The notes beneath the pieces are model-generated. The model was not told the DNA's origin and searched no databases. It was given only the letters and a program-made list of their open reading frames with translations. The position numbers and the translations under genes are program-made. This document shows, piece by piece, positions 40,132-48,118 of a stretch of 64,000 bases of DNA. This stretch comes from Pseudomonas sp. MYb185 (GTDB taxonomy: Bacteria > Pseudomonadota > Gammaproteobacteria > Pseudomonadales > Pseudomonadaceae): NCBI RefSeq assembly GCF_002979975.1, contig NZ_PCQD01000001.1:372001-436000 (forward strand). Direction: 5' to 3'. Within the stretch, counting starts at the first letter, position 1; every line of letters starts with the position of its first letter.

Positions 40132-41217
40132 TCATAAAGTGGGGTCGATCACGGGTTTGATCAGGTTGCCAGTCTTGACCTGCTCAAGCGCTGCGTTCGC
40201 ATCCTTGATGGCAAAGCGTTGAGTGATCAGGCCTGCAAGGGGGTATTGCTCCTGCATCTGGGCGGCAAAGTGCATTGCCTGGAAAAAATGCTTTGGTTTG
40301 GCAAAGGTCGCGCCGGATACATGAATATTCTTGACGGTGAGATCACGTGGCGAAATCGGTTGAGTTCCAATAGCTCCCCATAGTCCGAGTACTATGTAGC
40401 GACCATGGTTGCCGGTCAGGTCTACTCCTTCGGGGAAGGCGGGTAGCGCGCCGGCTGCTTCGACAACAACACTGGCTCCACGTTTGCCGAAGCGGTCGCT
40501 GACGATTCGCTGGCGCTCCTCTGTAGTAGTGTCCTGGAGCGAGATGGTCTCGGTTGCCCCCAGACTGCGGGCCATTTCCAGGCGGGTCTGGGAGTAATCA
40601 ATGGCAATAACGTCCTTTGCTCCCGAGGCAGCAGCGACCAGCACAGCTGCCAAACCTACTGGACCAGCGCCTTGCACCACGACAGTGTCGCCCAGCCCAA
40701 CAGGACCGCAACGGTCGTAGCCACGTAATACAGTAGGGAGGGCACAACCCAGGGCGGCCAGCGCCTCAGGTTGGGCATGATCTGGCAGACGATAGAACGC
40801 CATGCCGTTTGGCAGGCAGGCAAAATCGGCGTAACTACCCCAGTTGGGCTTCTCGGCATGTTCAAAAAAAGTTGAATTGTCGCAGGGTGTCTCGTCCAAC
40901 ACGGTGCAACTGTGGCAGCGGTGACATAGCGCGATGGGCGCCCAATACACCAAGTCGCCCGGTTTTACCGGAACGCCGGCATAGTCGGTGTTGACACCCT
41001 CGCCCAGCTTTTCGATCCGACCAACACCCTCATGACCAAGGATGATGGGAAAGGGCATTGCGCCTGCTTCACCGGAAACAATGTGCACATCGCTACCGCA
41101 GACACCGCCAAGCACGACACGGACCAATGCGCCGCCGGGTTGTGGGTCGAAAATAGGCACTTCCCAGGTTTCAACCCGATTTTGTTCCACCATTACTGCC
41201 GCTCTAGCGTATTGCAT
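40132..41217 (-). CDS. camD: 5-exo-hydroxycamphor dehydrogenase
   Basis: Zinc-dependent medium-chain alcohol dehydrogenase, 361 residues, that oxidises 5-exo-hydroxycamphor to 2,5-diketocamphane with NAD. Catalytic zinc site 'GGVCGSDVHIVSGEAG' and 'ILGHEGVGRIEKLG', structural-zinc-type region 'CHRCHSCTVLDETPCDNS', and Rossmann motif 'VVQGAGPVGLAAVLVAAASG' are all present. It matches my memory of CamD closely and is the first gene of camDCAB. ATG 41217 has AAGAGGTG upstream. The promoter shared with camR contains a palindromic operator. Confidence 0.96.
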   Translation of the reverse strand: MQYARAAVMVEQNRVETWEVPIFDPQPGGALVRVVLGGVCGSDVHIVSGEAGAMPFPIILGHEGVGRIEKLGEGVNTDYAGVPVKPGDLVYWAPIALCHRCHSCTVLDETPCDNSTFFEHAEKPNWGSYADFACLPNGMAFYRLPDHAQPEALAALGCALPTVLRGYDRCGPVGLGDTVVVQGAGPVGLAAVLVAAASGAKDVIAIDYSQTRLEMARSLGATETISLQDTTTEERQRIVSDRFGKRGASVVVEAAGALPAFPEGVDLTGNHGRYIVLGLWGAIGTQPISPRDLTVKNIHVSGATFAKPKHFFQAMHFAAQMQEQYPLAGLITQRFAIKDANAALEQVKTGNLIKPVIDPTL

Positions 41218-41296
41218 GCTTGCACCTCTTTTTTATTATGTTTACTGGTTCCGTCAGGGAGCCTGACCTGCGTTGCCCAGGATGCTGGGTTGGGTC

Positions 41297-41313
41297 CTAT
41301 ATCGGTGATATAG
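41297..41313. promoter_or_regulatory. probable CamR operator
   Basis: Perfect inverted repeat CTATATC-GGT-GATATAG between the divergent camD and camR starts, followed by tgagcatatcc. It strongly resembles the P. putida CamR operator as I remember it (CTATATCTGCGATATAC then TGAGCATA). It lies 80 bases upstream of camD. In P. putida CamR is released by camphor, giving induction of camDCAB and of camR itself. Confidence 0.85.
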
Positions 41314-41407
41314 TGAGCATATCCATGGCTCGGAATTTAGTCAACACGCGTGATGAAAAATACAGTGTTGGCTATGAACATTGGCAAACAGCAGGGGAGG
41401 GCTCCCA

Positions 41408-42016
41408 TTGGCCGCAGTGAACTCACCAAAGAAAAAGATGCGGATGGAAATCAGTCAGGTAGATGTCAAGCGCGATCTGTTGCGTGCGGCAAGGCAGTTA
41501 CTCAGCAGCGAAGGGCGAGAAGGTGCAACCATGCGGGCAATTTGTGCGGCCGCGGGTGTGACGCCACCTACTTTGTATCATTACTATGGCGATTTGGAAG
41601 GTTTGCATAAGTCGGCAATTGATGAAACCTATCTGGAGGTTGCGAAGGCTTATCATGGTGGTGCGGAGGAAAAAGGTCCGTTGAAGGGCATTCGTGATGG
41701 ATGGGCGACATTTCTTGAATTTGCCCACTCTGAACCGAACATGTGTCGCATTGTTATCCAGCAGATAATGGCAGGGAATCCGCCGAGTATGGTAAGTGAG
41801 ACATTGCGGGGGCTAGCGGAGGATCTGAATGAATTTCACCGCCGGGGCCTGTTGAAGTTCAACCCCGAGGACACCGCACAACTGTTATGGATGTCGGCTT
41901 TAGGTGCATTGACCTACGCAGTCAGCAAAGATGGCCTGGTATTGGAGGGCTCTGAGGAGCCTGTGTTGCAAAAGGCGTTGCTTGAAATAACCCTGGGTGC
42001 GTTGTTTGAGTCTTGA
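41408..42016 (+). CDS. camR: TetR-family repressor, CamR-like
   Basis: TetR-type regulator of about 190-203 residues. The N-terminal helix-turn-helix is 'EGATMRAICAAAGVTPPTLY' followed by HYYGD; the rest is a helical ligand domain. Its position, divergent from camDCAB across a camO-like palindrome, is that of camR in P. putida, and the length is near the 186 residues I recall. The start is uncertain: TTG 41408 has AGGGGAGG seven bases upstream, while ATG 41438 or 41444 have weaker sites. An imperfect copy of the island-wide TCAAC repeat lies at 41341-41356, just before it. Confidence 0.88.
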   Translation: MAAVNSPKKKMRMEISQVDVKRDLLRAARQLLSSEGREGATMRAICAAAGVTPPTLYHYYGDLEGLHKSAIDETYLEVAKAYHGGAEEKGPLKGIRDGWATFLEFAHSEPNMCRIVIQQIMAGNPPSMVSETLRGLAEDLNEFHRRGLLKFNPEDTAQLLWMSALGALTYAVSKDGLVLEGSEEPVLQKALLEITLGALFES

Positions 42017-42021
42017 CGAAA

Positions 42022-42045
42022 AGGCGGGCACGGGTGGGCCCGCCT
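42022..42045. terminator. hairpin between camR and the hydrolase remnant
   Basis: AGGCGGGC (42022-42029) pairs with GCCCGCCT (42038-42045) across an eight-base loop, starting six bases after the camR stop. There is no long T-run, but the location between convergent genes suggests a transcript end. Confidence 0.6.
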
Positions 42046-42052
42046 GTGGTTG

Positions 42053-43041
42053 CTACTCGGCTGACTCCAGACTGTCCACTATTGGAGAAAACTCGGCCGG
42101 AACCCACGCATAGGCGTCACTCTTGACCCGAACATGGCCCAGGCCGGGGAATGGGAGGTGCGCACCGGCAATCCAGAATTTCTGCGCAGAGCTCTTGGAA
42201 AGCAATTGCAGTCTCGAAGCTCTGGCTTGATCGGTATCGACGTCAGCTTCTATTACAACGTCAGGGTGAGCAAACTGCACTGCATGGTTATGCACTATAT
42301 CCCCCATACCATCAGGCGCTCGGTGCCTGAGCTGAACAGGTAGGCGGTATGACCGGGCGTATGCCCGTAGGCAGGAACACTTTTCACCCCGGGGAGCAGC
42401 GTATCATCCGGTTGATAACGTTGAAGCTTTTCTTCGGTATAGGGCGCCATGGCTGTGCGGGTCATATCGAAGAAAGCCTGGTCGGTTTCTGCGATATCCC
42501 CCATGGCTGTATCCAGCCAGAATTCTGCCTCTGCCTGGGGAACGTAAATGATCGCATTGGGAAAGGCTGGGGTGCCATCAGCATTGGCCACACCGCAGGA
42601 ATGGTCGGGATGCAGGTGAGTCAGCAGGACAGTATCGATCTGCTCCGGCTTGTAACCTGACGCTCGGAGGTTGTTTGCCAGGGAGCCCATAGTAGGTCCG
42701 AAGCATTCTGCAGCGCCTGCATCTACCAATATCAAATGGCTGCCGGTGTTGATGAGATAGCCATTTACCGCTGTTTGTATTCCCTCTTCAGTATTGATGA
42801 ACATTTCATTCAGCAGGTTTTGCAAATTGTCTTTACTGATTCCCTTCAGCCACGCCGGGTCAAAATGAACGTAGCCATCATACAGGGCGGTAACTTCCAG
42901 TTCGCCGATGTTCATTCGATAATAGCCGGGTACCTGATGTGGTTGCTTTGCTATGGGCTCGGCCAGAGATGTCGATGCTGCAACAACTGCCGCTAAGCCT
43001 GCTGCCAGCAAGGATCTACGGAAAAAAAATCTTGAAGACAT
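42053..43041 (-). pseudogene. metallo-beta-lactamase-fold hydrolase, frameshifted
   Basis: An exported hydrolase of the metallo-beta-lactamase superfamily interrupted by a single-base frameshift. The first frame (43041 to 42295) encodes a signal sequence with twin arginines (FFFRRSLLAAGLAA), the zinc motif 'LLTHLHPDHSCG', and 'VPAYGHTPGHTAYLF', and stops right after RLMVWGI. The expected continuation (GDIVHNHAVQFAHPDV) is in another frame from 42307 to 42053. The break is at a run of five C at 42301-42305 (G on the coding strand); six would restore the frame. Family members hydrolyse lactones, phosphoesters or thioesters, so a role as lactonase in this pathway is possible. It could be a real mutation, a slippage-controlled gene, or a sequencing error. 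Confidence 0.88.
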
Positions 43042-43142
43042 GATGGTTATTCTCCGTGCCTGACAATGGATGGCAGGACGTGAAAAATCAGTACATTGAT
43101 GATATAGAGCACTCCAATGCACGCCGGGTTGAGCCTGGTTCG

Positions 43143-43889
43143 CTATTGGGCCAGCATGCCGGCGTCTACCAGATACTCGCTGCCGGTGATGTACGATGCC
43201 TCGTCAGATGCCAGGAACAACACCAGATTGGAAACCTCTTTTGGGTCAGCAATACGGCCCAAGGGAATCAAGCTGAGGGCATCACCTCCACTTTCATTGG
43301 TTGCTTCAACCATCATCGGAGTCTGAATAAAGCCTGGGTGAATCGAGTTGACGCGGATATTCCTGTTGCCGTATTCGACCGCCGTGGCCTTGGTCATGCC
43401 GCGCACGGCAAATTTGCTGGCCACATAGGCCAGGTTCGGGAAACCATAGTTGGCGGCCATGCCGGCAATCGAGGAGATGTTCACGATGGAACCGATGCCG
43501 GCTTTGAGCATGGATGGCAGAACAGCCTGCATACCGAGAAAAACGGAATGCTGGTTGACGTTGCAAACCTTCAGGTAATCCGCCTCGCTGAGCGCCAGGG
43601 TGTTGGCGACCGGACCGAGTATGCCGGCATTGTTGACCAGCACATTGATGTGCCCATGCACGGACTCGGCCTTGGCGACCACCTCGGCCCAGGATCTGGC
43701 GCAGGTAACGTCGTGCTTCAGGAACAGCGCGTTGCCGCCCAGTTCATCGGCCAGCGCCTGCCCGGCCTGTTCCGATACATCGGTCAATACCACCTTGGCG
43801 CCTTCGGCAATGAAACACCTGGCATGGGATTCGCCCATGCCCCTGGCGGCCCCGGTAATCAGCGCCACTTTGCCTGTCAGTCTACCCAT
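43143..43889 (-). CDS. short-chain dehydrogenase/reductase
   Basis: Classical SDR of 248 residues. TGAARGMGES is the cofactor motif, with Asp at the end of strand 2 (VVLTDVSE) pointing to NAD. NNAG (LVNNAGILGP), the catalytic serine (VNISSIAGM) and Tyr-x3-Lys (YVASKFA) are present. It resembles cyclic-alcohol and hydroxysteroid dehydrogenases such as cyclopentanol or cyclohexanol dehydrogenases. ATG 43889 is preferred; the frame extends upstream without a good start. It lies between the broken hydrolase and a SnoaL-like gene on the same strand, probably one operon controlled from the site at 44438. Confidence 0.9.
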   Translation of the reverse strand: MGRLTGKVALITGAARGMGESHARCFIAEGAKVVLTDVSEQAGQALADELGGNALFLKHDVTCARSWAEVVAKAESVHGHINVLVNNAGILGPVANTLALSEADYLKVCNVNQHSVFLGMQAVLPSMLKAGIGSIVNISSIAGMAANYGFPNLAYVASKFAVRGMTKATAVEYGNRNIRVNSIHPGFIQTPMMVEATNESGGDALSLIPLGRIADPKEVSNLVLFLASDEASYITGSEYLVDAGMLAQ

Positions 43890-43923
43890 GATGTCATCCT
43901 CTTGTTGTATTGGTCGTTGTGAA

Positions 43924-44340
43924 CTACTCGGCGATAAAGGTTTCGTACAGATGCAATGTGTCACTGTATTCCTTGATGCCGGTGATGCGCTTGCCGTCCA
44001 CTTCGAACAGGAAGTGGTAGGTGTTTCTGAACACTCTTCCATTGTTCAATTCCGAGCACGACTCGGCTTCCACCGCGACCCGCTTGCCTTCGGCGGTCAT
44101 CCCGCCGGGGGTGATCGGCAGAGCGCCCTGCTTGTACGCATTGACGACGCCGCTTAGCAGTTCGCCCATCTGTTGCTTGTCATAGCTGCCCGAGATACCG
44201 GGCACATTACCGGATACCCACCAGATACAGTCATCGTCCAGGCATTCGAGAATACCGGCCACATTGCCGGTCGAGAAAACACACAGAAAGTGGCGCACCA
44301 CCTCTTTGTTGCGTTCAAGCAAATCGTTGGTTGTGTTCAC
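43924..44340 (-). CDS. SnoaL/NTF2-like protein 1
   Basis: A 138-residue protein with the cone-shaped alpha+beta SnoaL/NTF2 fold, judged from 'VVRHFLCVFSTGNVAGILEC' and the C-terminal 'NTYHFLFEVDGKRITGIKEY'. This is the ketosteroid-isomerase-like subgroup, whose members act as isomerases, dehydratases, hydrolases or cyclases on small hydrophobic molecules. Translation probably starts at GTG 44340, with AGGAG seven bases upstream. It is the first gene of a minus-strand operon and is divergent from a second SnoaL-like gene. The exact reaction cannot be told from sequence. Confidence 0.85.
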   Translation of the reverse strand: MNTTNDLLERNKEVVRHFLCVFSTGNVAGILECLDDDCIWWVSGNVPGISGSYDKQQMGELLSGVVNAYKQGALPITPGGMTAEGKRVAVEAESCSELNNGRVFRNTYHFLFEVDGKRITGIKEYSDTLHLYETFIAE

Positions 44341-44437
44341 TGCACTACTCCTGCGCCTGGGATTGCCTGAACAGAGCAGGCTGATCCTGATTTTTGTTGT
44401 GTGGTCGACTATCAATAGCATTCCTGCTTTATCGTGG

Positions 44438-44453
44438 TCAACATTTGTGTTGA
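44438..44453. promoter_or_regulatory. TCAAC-N6-GTTGA operator, copy 1
   Basis: TCAACATTTGTGTTGA, with symmetry extending to six-base arms (TCAACA / TGTTGA). It lies between the divergent SnoaL-like genes 1 (start 44340) and 2 (start 44499). Confidence 0.85.
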
Positions 44454-44498
44454 TATAGGTTGTTGTGGACGTTACACAAGAACAGGAGAGAAATAAAA

Positions 44499-45020
44499 AT
44501 GAACAAGGCACTGCAGGTATTGCTGGATAAGCAGGCGATCCATGAAGTACTGGTTCGTTACTGCCGTGGTGCGGATCGCTGCGATGAGGAGTTGATTCGT
44601 TCCGTCTACCATGATGACGCCTATGATGATCACGGTTACTGGCGGGGAAGCGGAAGCGACTTTGCCCGCTTCGTGTCTGCCCGCCTGACCGCCGCCAATC
44701 TGACGACCACGCACTCGATCAGCAACGTCCTGATCGAGGTTGACGGGGATCGCGCCCTGTCCGAGTCGCAGGTCGTGGCGACACTGTTGCGCAAGGGTAG
44801 CCCACGGCTGGCGGACGTGATGGGTGCACGTTATCTGGACCGCTTTTCCCGGCGCAATGGCGAGTGGAAAATCGATGAGCGCACGGTGGTGCTGGATTGG
44901 CACAAGGTTGAAACCTGGGCCGAAGCGGACGCGCCGATCCCCCTGGATGGCTTCACGCGGGGCGCCCGCTTTCCGGCTGATCCGGTGCATCGATTCATGG
45001 CGACAGGGAAGCCTCGCTGA
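44499..45020 (+). CDS. SnoaL/NTF2-like protein 2
   Basis: A 173-residue SnoaL-like-domain protein (PF13577 type). The N-terminal 'QAIHEVLVRYCRGADRCDEE' and 'SVYHDDAYDDHGYWRG' are hallmarks of a subgroup common in terpenoid, steroid and aromatic catabolic clusters, where such proteins are often annotated as nuclear transport factor 2 or dehydratase-like. The conserved Tyr/Arg/Asp/His residues in this segment line the cavity in related folds. ATG 44499 has AGGAGAG upstream. It is monocistronic and convergent with the MDR gene (stops 20 bases apart). Confidence 0.86.
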   Translation: MNKALQVLLDKQAIHEVLVRYCRGADRCDEELIRSVYHDDAYDDHGYWRGSGSDFARFVSARLTAANLTTTHSISNVLIEVDGDRALSESQVVATLLRKGSPRLADVMGARYLDRFSRRNGEWKIDERTVVLDWHKVETWAEADAPIPLDGFTRGARFPADPVHRFMATGKPR

Positions 45021-45040
45021 GCGAGGCTGATGATGTTCCG

Positions 45041-46036
45041 TCAGTGGAGGTCGCCGGTTGGCGTGATCACCAGTTTGCCGATCAGGCTGCGCGATAGTAT
45101 GGCCTTGAGCGCTTCCGGCGTCTGCTCCAGCGGATAGGTCTTCGAGATCAGCGGTTCCAGCTTGCCCGCCCTGTACATGTCCGACAGTTGGGTGAAGCTG
45201 GCCTGATGCTGAGCCGGGTCGCGTTGCACGGCGGGCCACCAGAAGATGCCAACCACCTGGAAATTCTTCAACAACAGCAGGTTGGCCGGAATCTGCGGAA
45301 TCTGGCCGCTGGCAAAGCCGACGATCAGCAACCGGCCGTCATGGTTCATGCAGCGCGACATGCTGTTGAAGGCTTCGCCGCCAACGGTGTCCATGCACAG
45401 ATCGGCGCCCCGGCCATCGGTCAGTTCCAGCACCCGTTGCTTCATATCTTCACGGCTGTAATCGATCAAGTGATGCGCGCCATGTGCCTTGGCAGCCACC
45501 AGCTTATCGGCGGAACTGGCGACGGCGATTATCCTGGCGCCGAGAGCCCTAGCAATTTCGATGCTGGCCAAGCCCACTCCGCCTGCGGCGCCCAGCACCA
45601 CCAGCGTTTCACCCTGTTGTATTCGGCCGCGCCGGACCAGCGCGTAGTAGCTGGTGCCGTACGACGAATAGAACCCGGATGCGGTGACATAGTCCATGCC
45701 CTCGGGCACCGGAACCGCCAGTTCGGCACGGGCCACGGCTTCTTCGGCAAAGCCGCCATGGCCATCCCTTGTCAGTGCCATAATCCGGTCGCCTACACGG
45801 TGGCGGGTGACATTGGTGCCGGCTTCAATGACTTCACCAGCGACTTCAAACCCTGGAGTGAAAGGTAGTGGTGGTTTGACTTGATACTGACCCTGGATGA
45901 GTAGGTTGTCAGGAAAGTTGACCGCGGCAGCATGGACTCTGACTCGGATATCGTCAGGCCCTAAGGGCGGACTGTCCACATAGCCTGATATCAGTGTCTC
46001 GGCCGGGCCGTATTCTTCGCAAATGATGGCTCGCAT
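45041..46036 (-). CDS. NADPH:quinone oxidoreductase-like MDR enzyme
   Basis: A 331-residue medium-chain reductase of the quinone-oxidoreductase branch, which lacks zinc. The N-terminal domain has 'VHAAAVNFPDNLLIQGQYQ' and the nucleotide-binding motif is 'VVLGAAGGVGLASIEIARAL' with 'VGGEAFNSMSRCMNHDGRLL' later on. Related enzymes reduce quinones, enones or enoyl-CoA double bonds, so reduction of an unsaturated pathway intermediate is plausible. ATG 46036 gives the conserved MRAIICEEYG start. It is divergent from SnoaL-like gene 3, and two TCAAC-type sites lie in the shared promoter region. Confidence 0.9.
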   Translation of the reverse strand: MRAIICEEYGPAETLISGYVDSPPLGPDDIRVRVHAAAVNFPDNLLIQGQYQVKPPLPFTPGFEVAGEVIEAGTNVTRHRVGDRIMALTRDGHGGFAEEAVARAELAVPVPEGMDYVTASGFYSSYGTSYYALVRRGRIQQGETLVVLGAAGGVGLASIEIARALGARIIAVASSADKLVAAKAHGAHHLIDYSREDMKQRVLELTDGRGADLCMDTVGGEAFNSMSRCMNHDGRLLIVGFASGQIPQIPANLLLLKNFQVVGIFWWPAVQRDPAQHQASFTQLSDMYRAGKLEPLISKTYPLEQTPEALKAILSRSLIGKLVITPTGDLH

Positions 46037-46114
46037 GGTAGCCCTCTCGCTAGTGTTATTCGATGAGAAATAGAGCATGAGCAGCTGGGATACTGGCGTT
46101 GGAGCTAGCTCAAG

Positions 46115-46130
46115 TCAACTTGTATGTTGA
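46115..46130. promoter_or_regulatory. TCAAC-N6-GTTGA operator, copy 2
   Basis: TCAACTTGTATGTTGA, 79 bases upstream of the MDR gene start (46036) on the opposite strand. It probably regulates that gene. Confidence 0.8.
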
Positions 46131-46195
46131 TTTATTGATTCAAAGGTACGCACTCAGCAAAATGCAATCATTCATCAAGCGAATAGCAATGAGAA

Positions 46196-46211
46196 TCAAC
46201 CTTTGTGTTGA
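46196..46211. promoter_or_regulatory. TCAAC-N6-GTTGA operator, copy 3
   Basis: TCAACCTTTGTGTTGA, 57 bases before SnoaL-like gene 3 (46268). Its centre is 81 bases from copy 2, about eight helical turns, which would allow cooperative or looped binding. Confidence 0.85.
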
Positions 46212-46267
46212 CTAGGGTTGATAAAGATTGCAGGATTGCTCCAAGCAAAAAAGAAAGGATATGCGCC

Positions 46268-46780
46268 ATGTCAGATGTGGAACGCAGACTCAAGTTACTT
46301 GAAGACCGGGCTGAGTTACAGGACCTAGCCGTCCGCTATTTTGTCGCGACAGACGATGACGACTACGCGACGATGGAAATGCTATTTGCACCTGATGCCG
46401 TCTTCCGTGCGGGCGGATTCACAGGGGGAACTGATCGTGCAGCGATCATGGCGTTTCTTCGCAACGCTAGGGCCAATATGGGCGTCACTATCCACACCCC
46501 TCATTACAGCCTGATCACATTTACCGGTGAGAGTAGTGCGACTGGCGTGGTTGGCGCCCACCTTGAAATTGCCATGGGTGGTGAGAGTCTGTTTGGAGCT
46601 GTGCGTTATCAGGATGAATACGTACGCCTGGATGGAAAATGGTATTTCGCACAAAGGGAAATGCTGACAATACATATGGGTCCATGGGAGCAGGTAGTGA
46701 CATCGCTGACCACCGAGTTGCGTGTGCGCTGGCCCGGTAGCGATCCGCAACCGGCCGACCTGCCGGCTCGCCAGGGCTGA
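46268..46780 (+). CDS. SnoaL/NTF2-like protein 3
   Basis: A 170-residue SnoaL-like-domain protein. '[20 protein letters not shown]' and '[19 protein letters not shown]' form the N-terminal helices and first strand of the fold; '[20 protein letters not shown]' and the final '[17 protein letters not shown]' complete the sheet. Its catalytic role is unknown. ATG 46268 follows AAAGGAT. It is 31 bases upstream of the ribBA-like gene and likely forms an operon with it under copies 2 and 3 of the TCAAC repeat. Confidence 0.85.
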   Translation: MSDVERRLKLLEDRAELQDLAVRYFVATDDDDYATMEMLFAPDAVFRAGGFTGGTDRAAIMAFLRNARANMGVTIHTPHYSLITFTGESSATGVVGAHLEIAMGGESLFGAVRYQDEYVRLDGKWYFAQREMLTIHMGPWEQVVTSLTTELRVRWPGSDPQPADLPARQG

Positions 46781-46811
46781 CCCGTTCAATCGACCATTCA
46801 GGGTTGCAGTT

Positions 46812-47915
46812 ATGCAGTTAGACACGATAGAAGACATCATCGAGGACATCCGCCTCGGGAAAATGGTCATATTGATTGATGACGAGGATCGCGAAAATGA
46901 GGGCGACCTGGTCATGGCTGCCCAGCATGTCAAGGCTGAGCATGTAAACTTCATGGCCCGCTTTGCTCGAGGGCTGATTTGCATGCCGATGAGCAAGCAT
47001 CAGGCGGAACGCCTCGGCTTGCGCTTGATGGTGGAACGTAATGACTCGGGATTCGGTACCAAGTTTACTACCTCCATTGAAGCATCCACCGGGGTGACTA
47101 CTGGTATCTCCGCCGCGGACCGAGCGCGTACTGTGCAAGTAGCGGCGAAGCCAGATGCCCGCGCGGAGGATATTGTTCAACCGGGGCACATCTTTCCATT
47201 GATCGCTGAGCCTGGCGGGGTATTGGTACGTGCTGGTCATACTGAAGCATCATGTGATCTTGCCCGGTTGGCTGGGCTGAATGAGGCCGGTGTCATTTGT
47301 GAAGTCATGAATGACGATGGGAGTATGGCTCGTCTACCTGAATTGCTTGAATTTGCCCGTGAGCACGGACTTCGTATTGGGACGATTGCTGATTTGATCC
47401 ACTACCGTGCCGTATATGAGACTACGGTTGAGCGGGTAAGTCAGAGTCAGGTCATGACAGGGCATGGGGAGTTTCTCCTGCACACCTATCGAGATCGGAT
47501 CAATGGAGATCTTCATCTGGCGCTCACGCAAGGTACGCTGGATCGTTCGCCAACCCTGGTTCGTGTGCAGCAAGCAGTTGCTCTGCGTGATCTGCTGGGT
47601 ATCCAGATCCCCGGCAGTAGTGGTTGGAATATTCAACGTTGTCTCGCCCGCATCGCAGCGGAAGGGAAGGGGGCACTGGTGCTCCTTGCAGGTCATGAAA
47701 CATCCAACGACGTGAAACTCAGAGTTGATGTGCTGACAGGCAAGTCTAAGTTGTCCAGAGCTCCTGCAGATGGGGATCCGCTCATGATAGGGGTAGGCTC
47801 TCAGATACTCAGGGATCTTGGTTTGGGGGATATGCGGCTGATGGCCGGGCCGGCAAAATATCACGGTATTTCCGGGTTCAACCTGCAGGTTTTTGAGTAC
47901 GTTGACTGCAACTGA
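46812..47915 (+). CDS. ribB: RibBA-like DHBP synthase with degenerate GTP cyclohydrolase II domain
   Basis: A 367-residue protein. The N-terminal 3,4-dihydroxy-2-butanone-4-phosphate synthase domain (to about 205) is complete: '[20 protein letters not shown]', '[12 protein letters not shown]' and '[16 protein letters not shown]'. The C-terminal part resembles GTP cyclohydrolase II but lacks its zinc cysteine cluster (the GSLRCDCG-type motif), so it probably cannot open GTP; this matches the ribB form common in pseudomonads. It would supply the butanone-phosphate unit of riboflavin. Placed next to a flavin-dependent monooxygenase and a flavin reductase, it is likely an extra copy that raises flavin supply during pathway expression. 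Confidence 0.9.
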   Translation: MQLDTIEDIIEDIRLGKMVILIDDEDRENEGDLVMAAQHVKAEHVNFMARFARGLICMPMSKHQAERLGLRLMVERNDSGFGTKFTTSIEASTGVTTGISAADRARTVQVAAKPDARAEDIVQPGHIFPLIAEPGGVLVRAGHTEASCDLARLAGLNEAGVICEVMNDDGSMARLPELLEFAREHGLRIGTIADLIHYRAVYETTVERVSQSQVMTGHGEFLLHTYRDRINGDLHLALTQGTLDRSPTLVRVQQAVALRDLLGIQIPGSSGWNIQRCLARIAAEGKGALVLLAGHETSNDVKLRVDVLTGKSKLSRAPADGDPLMIGVGSQILRDLGLGDMRLMAGPAKYHGISGFNLQVFEYVDCN

Positions 47916-48044
47916 CTACGCATCCAGTTTATGCGGTCAAAAGAGGTACTGGTAATTGCAGTAGCATCTATTTTTAAAAATATTATTATTTTTCAGTAAG
48001 TTATATGCAGTTTACATGGGTGCTGCTTTTTTTTTTCCATTAAA

Positions 48045-48060
48045 TCAACATTTGTGTTGA
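48045..48060. promoter_or_regulatory. TCAAC-N6-GTTGA operator, copy 4
   Basis: TCAACATTTGTGTTGA, identical to copy 1, at 59 bases before the luciferase-family monooxygenase start. It should control the 48.1-52.6 kb operon. The rest of the 203-base gap is AT-rich with T-runs and no other feature I can name. Confidence 0.87.
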
Positions 48061-48118
48061 CTTAATGGTGGGCCCTGATTAATTTGTAAGAACCAAAGAA
48101 CGGGATGGGGAAGACAAT

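Noticed and set aside
42336-42660. Plus-strand frame opposite the hydrolase pseudogene
   Set aside because: Antisense to the metallo-beta-lactamase domain, which has the HxHxDH motif.
44499-45020. Assignment of SnoaL-like protein 2 as a ketosteroid isomerase
   Set aside because: Only the fold is supported; the catalytic residues of true ketosteroid isomerase could not be matched.
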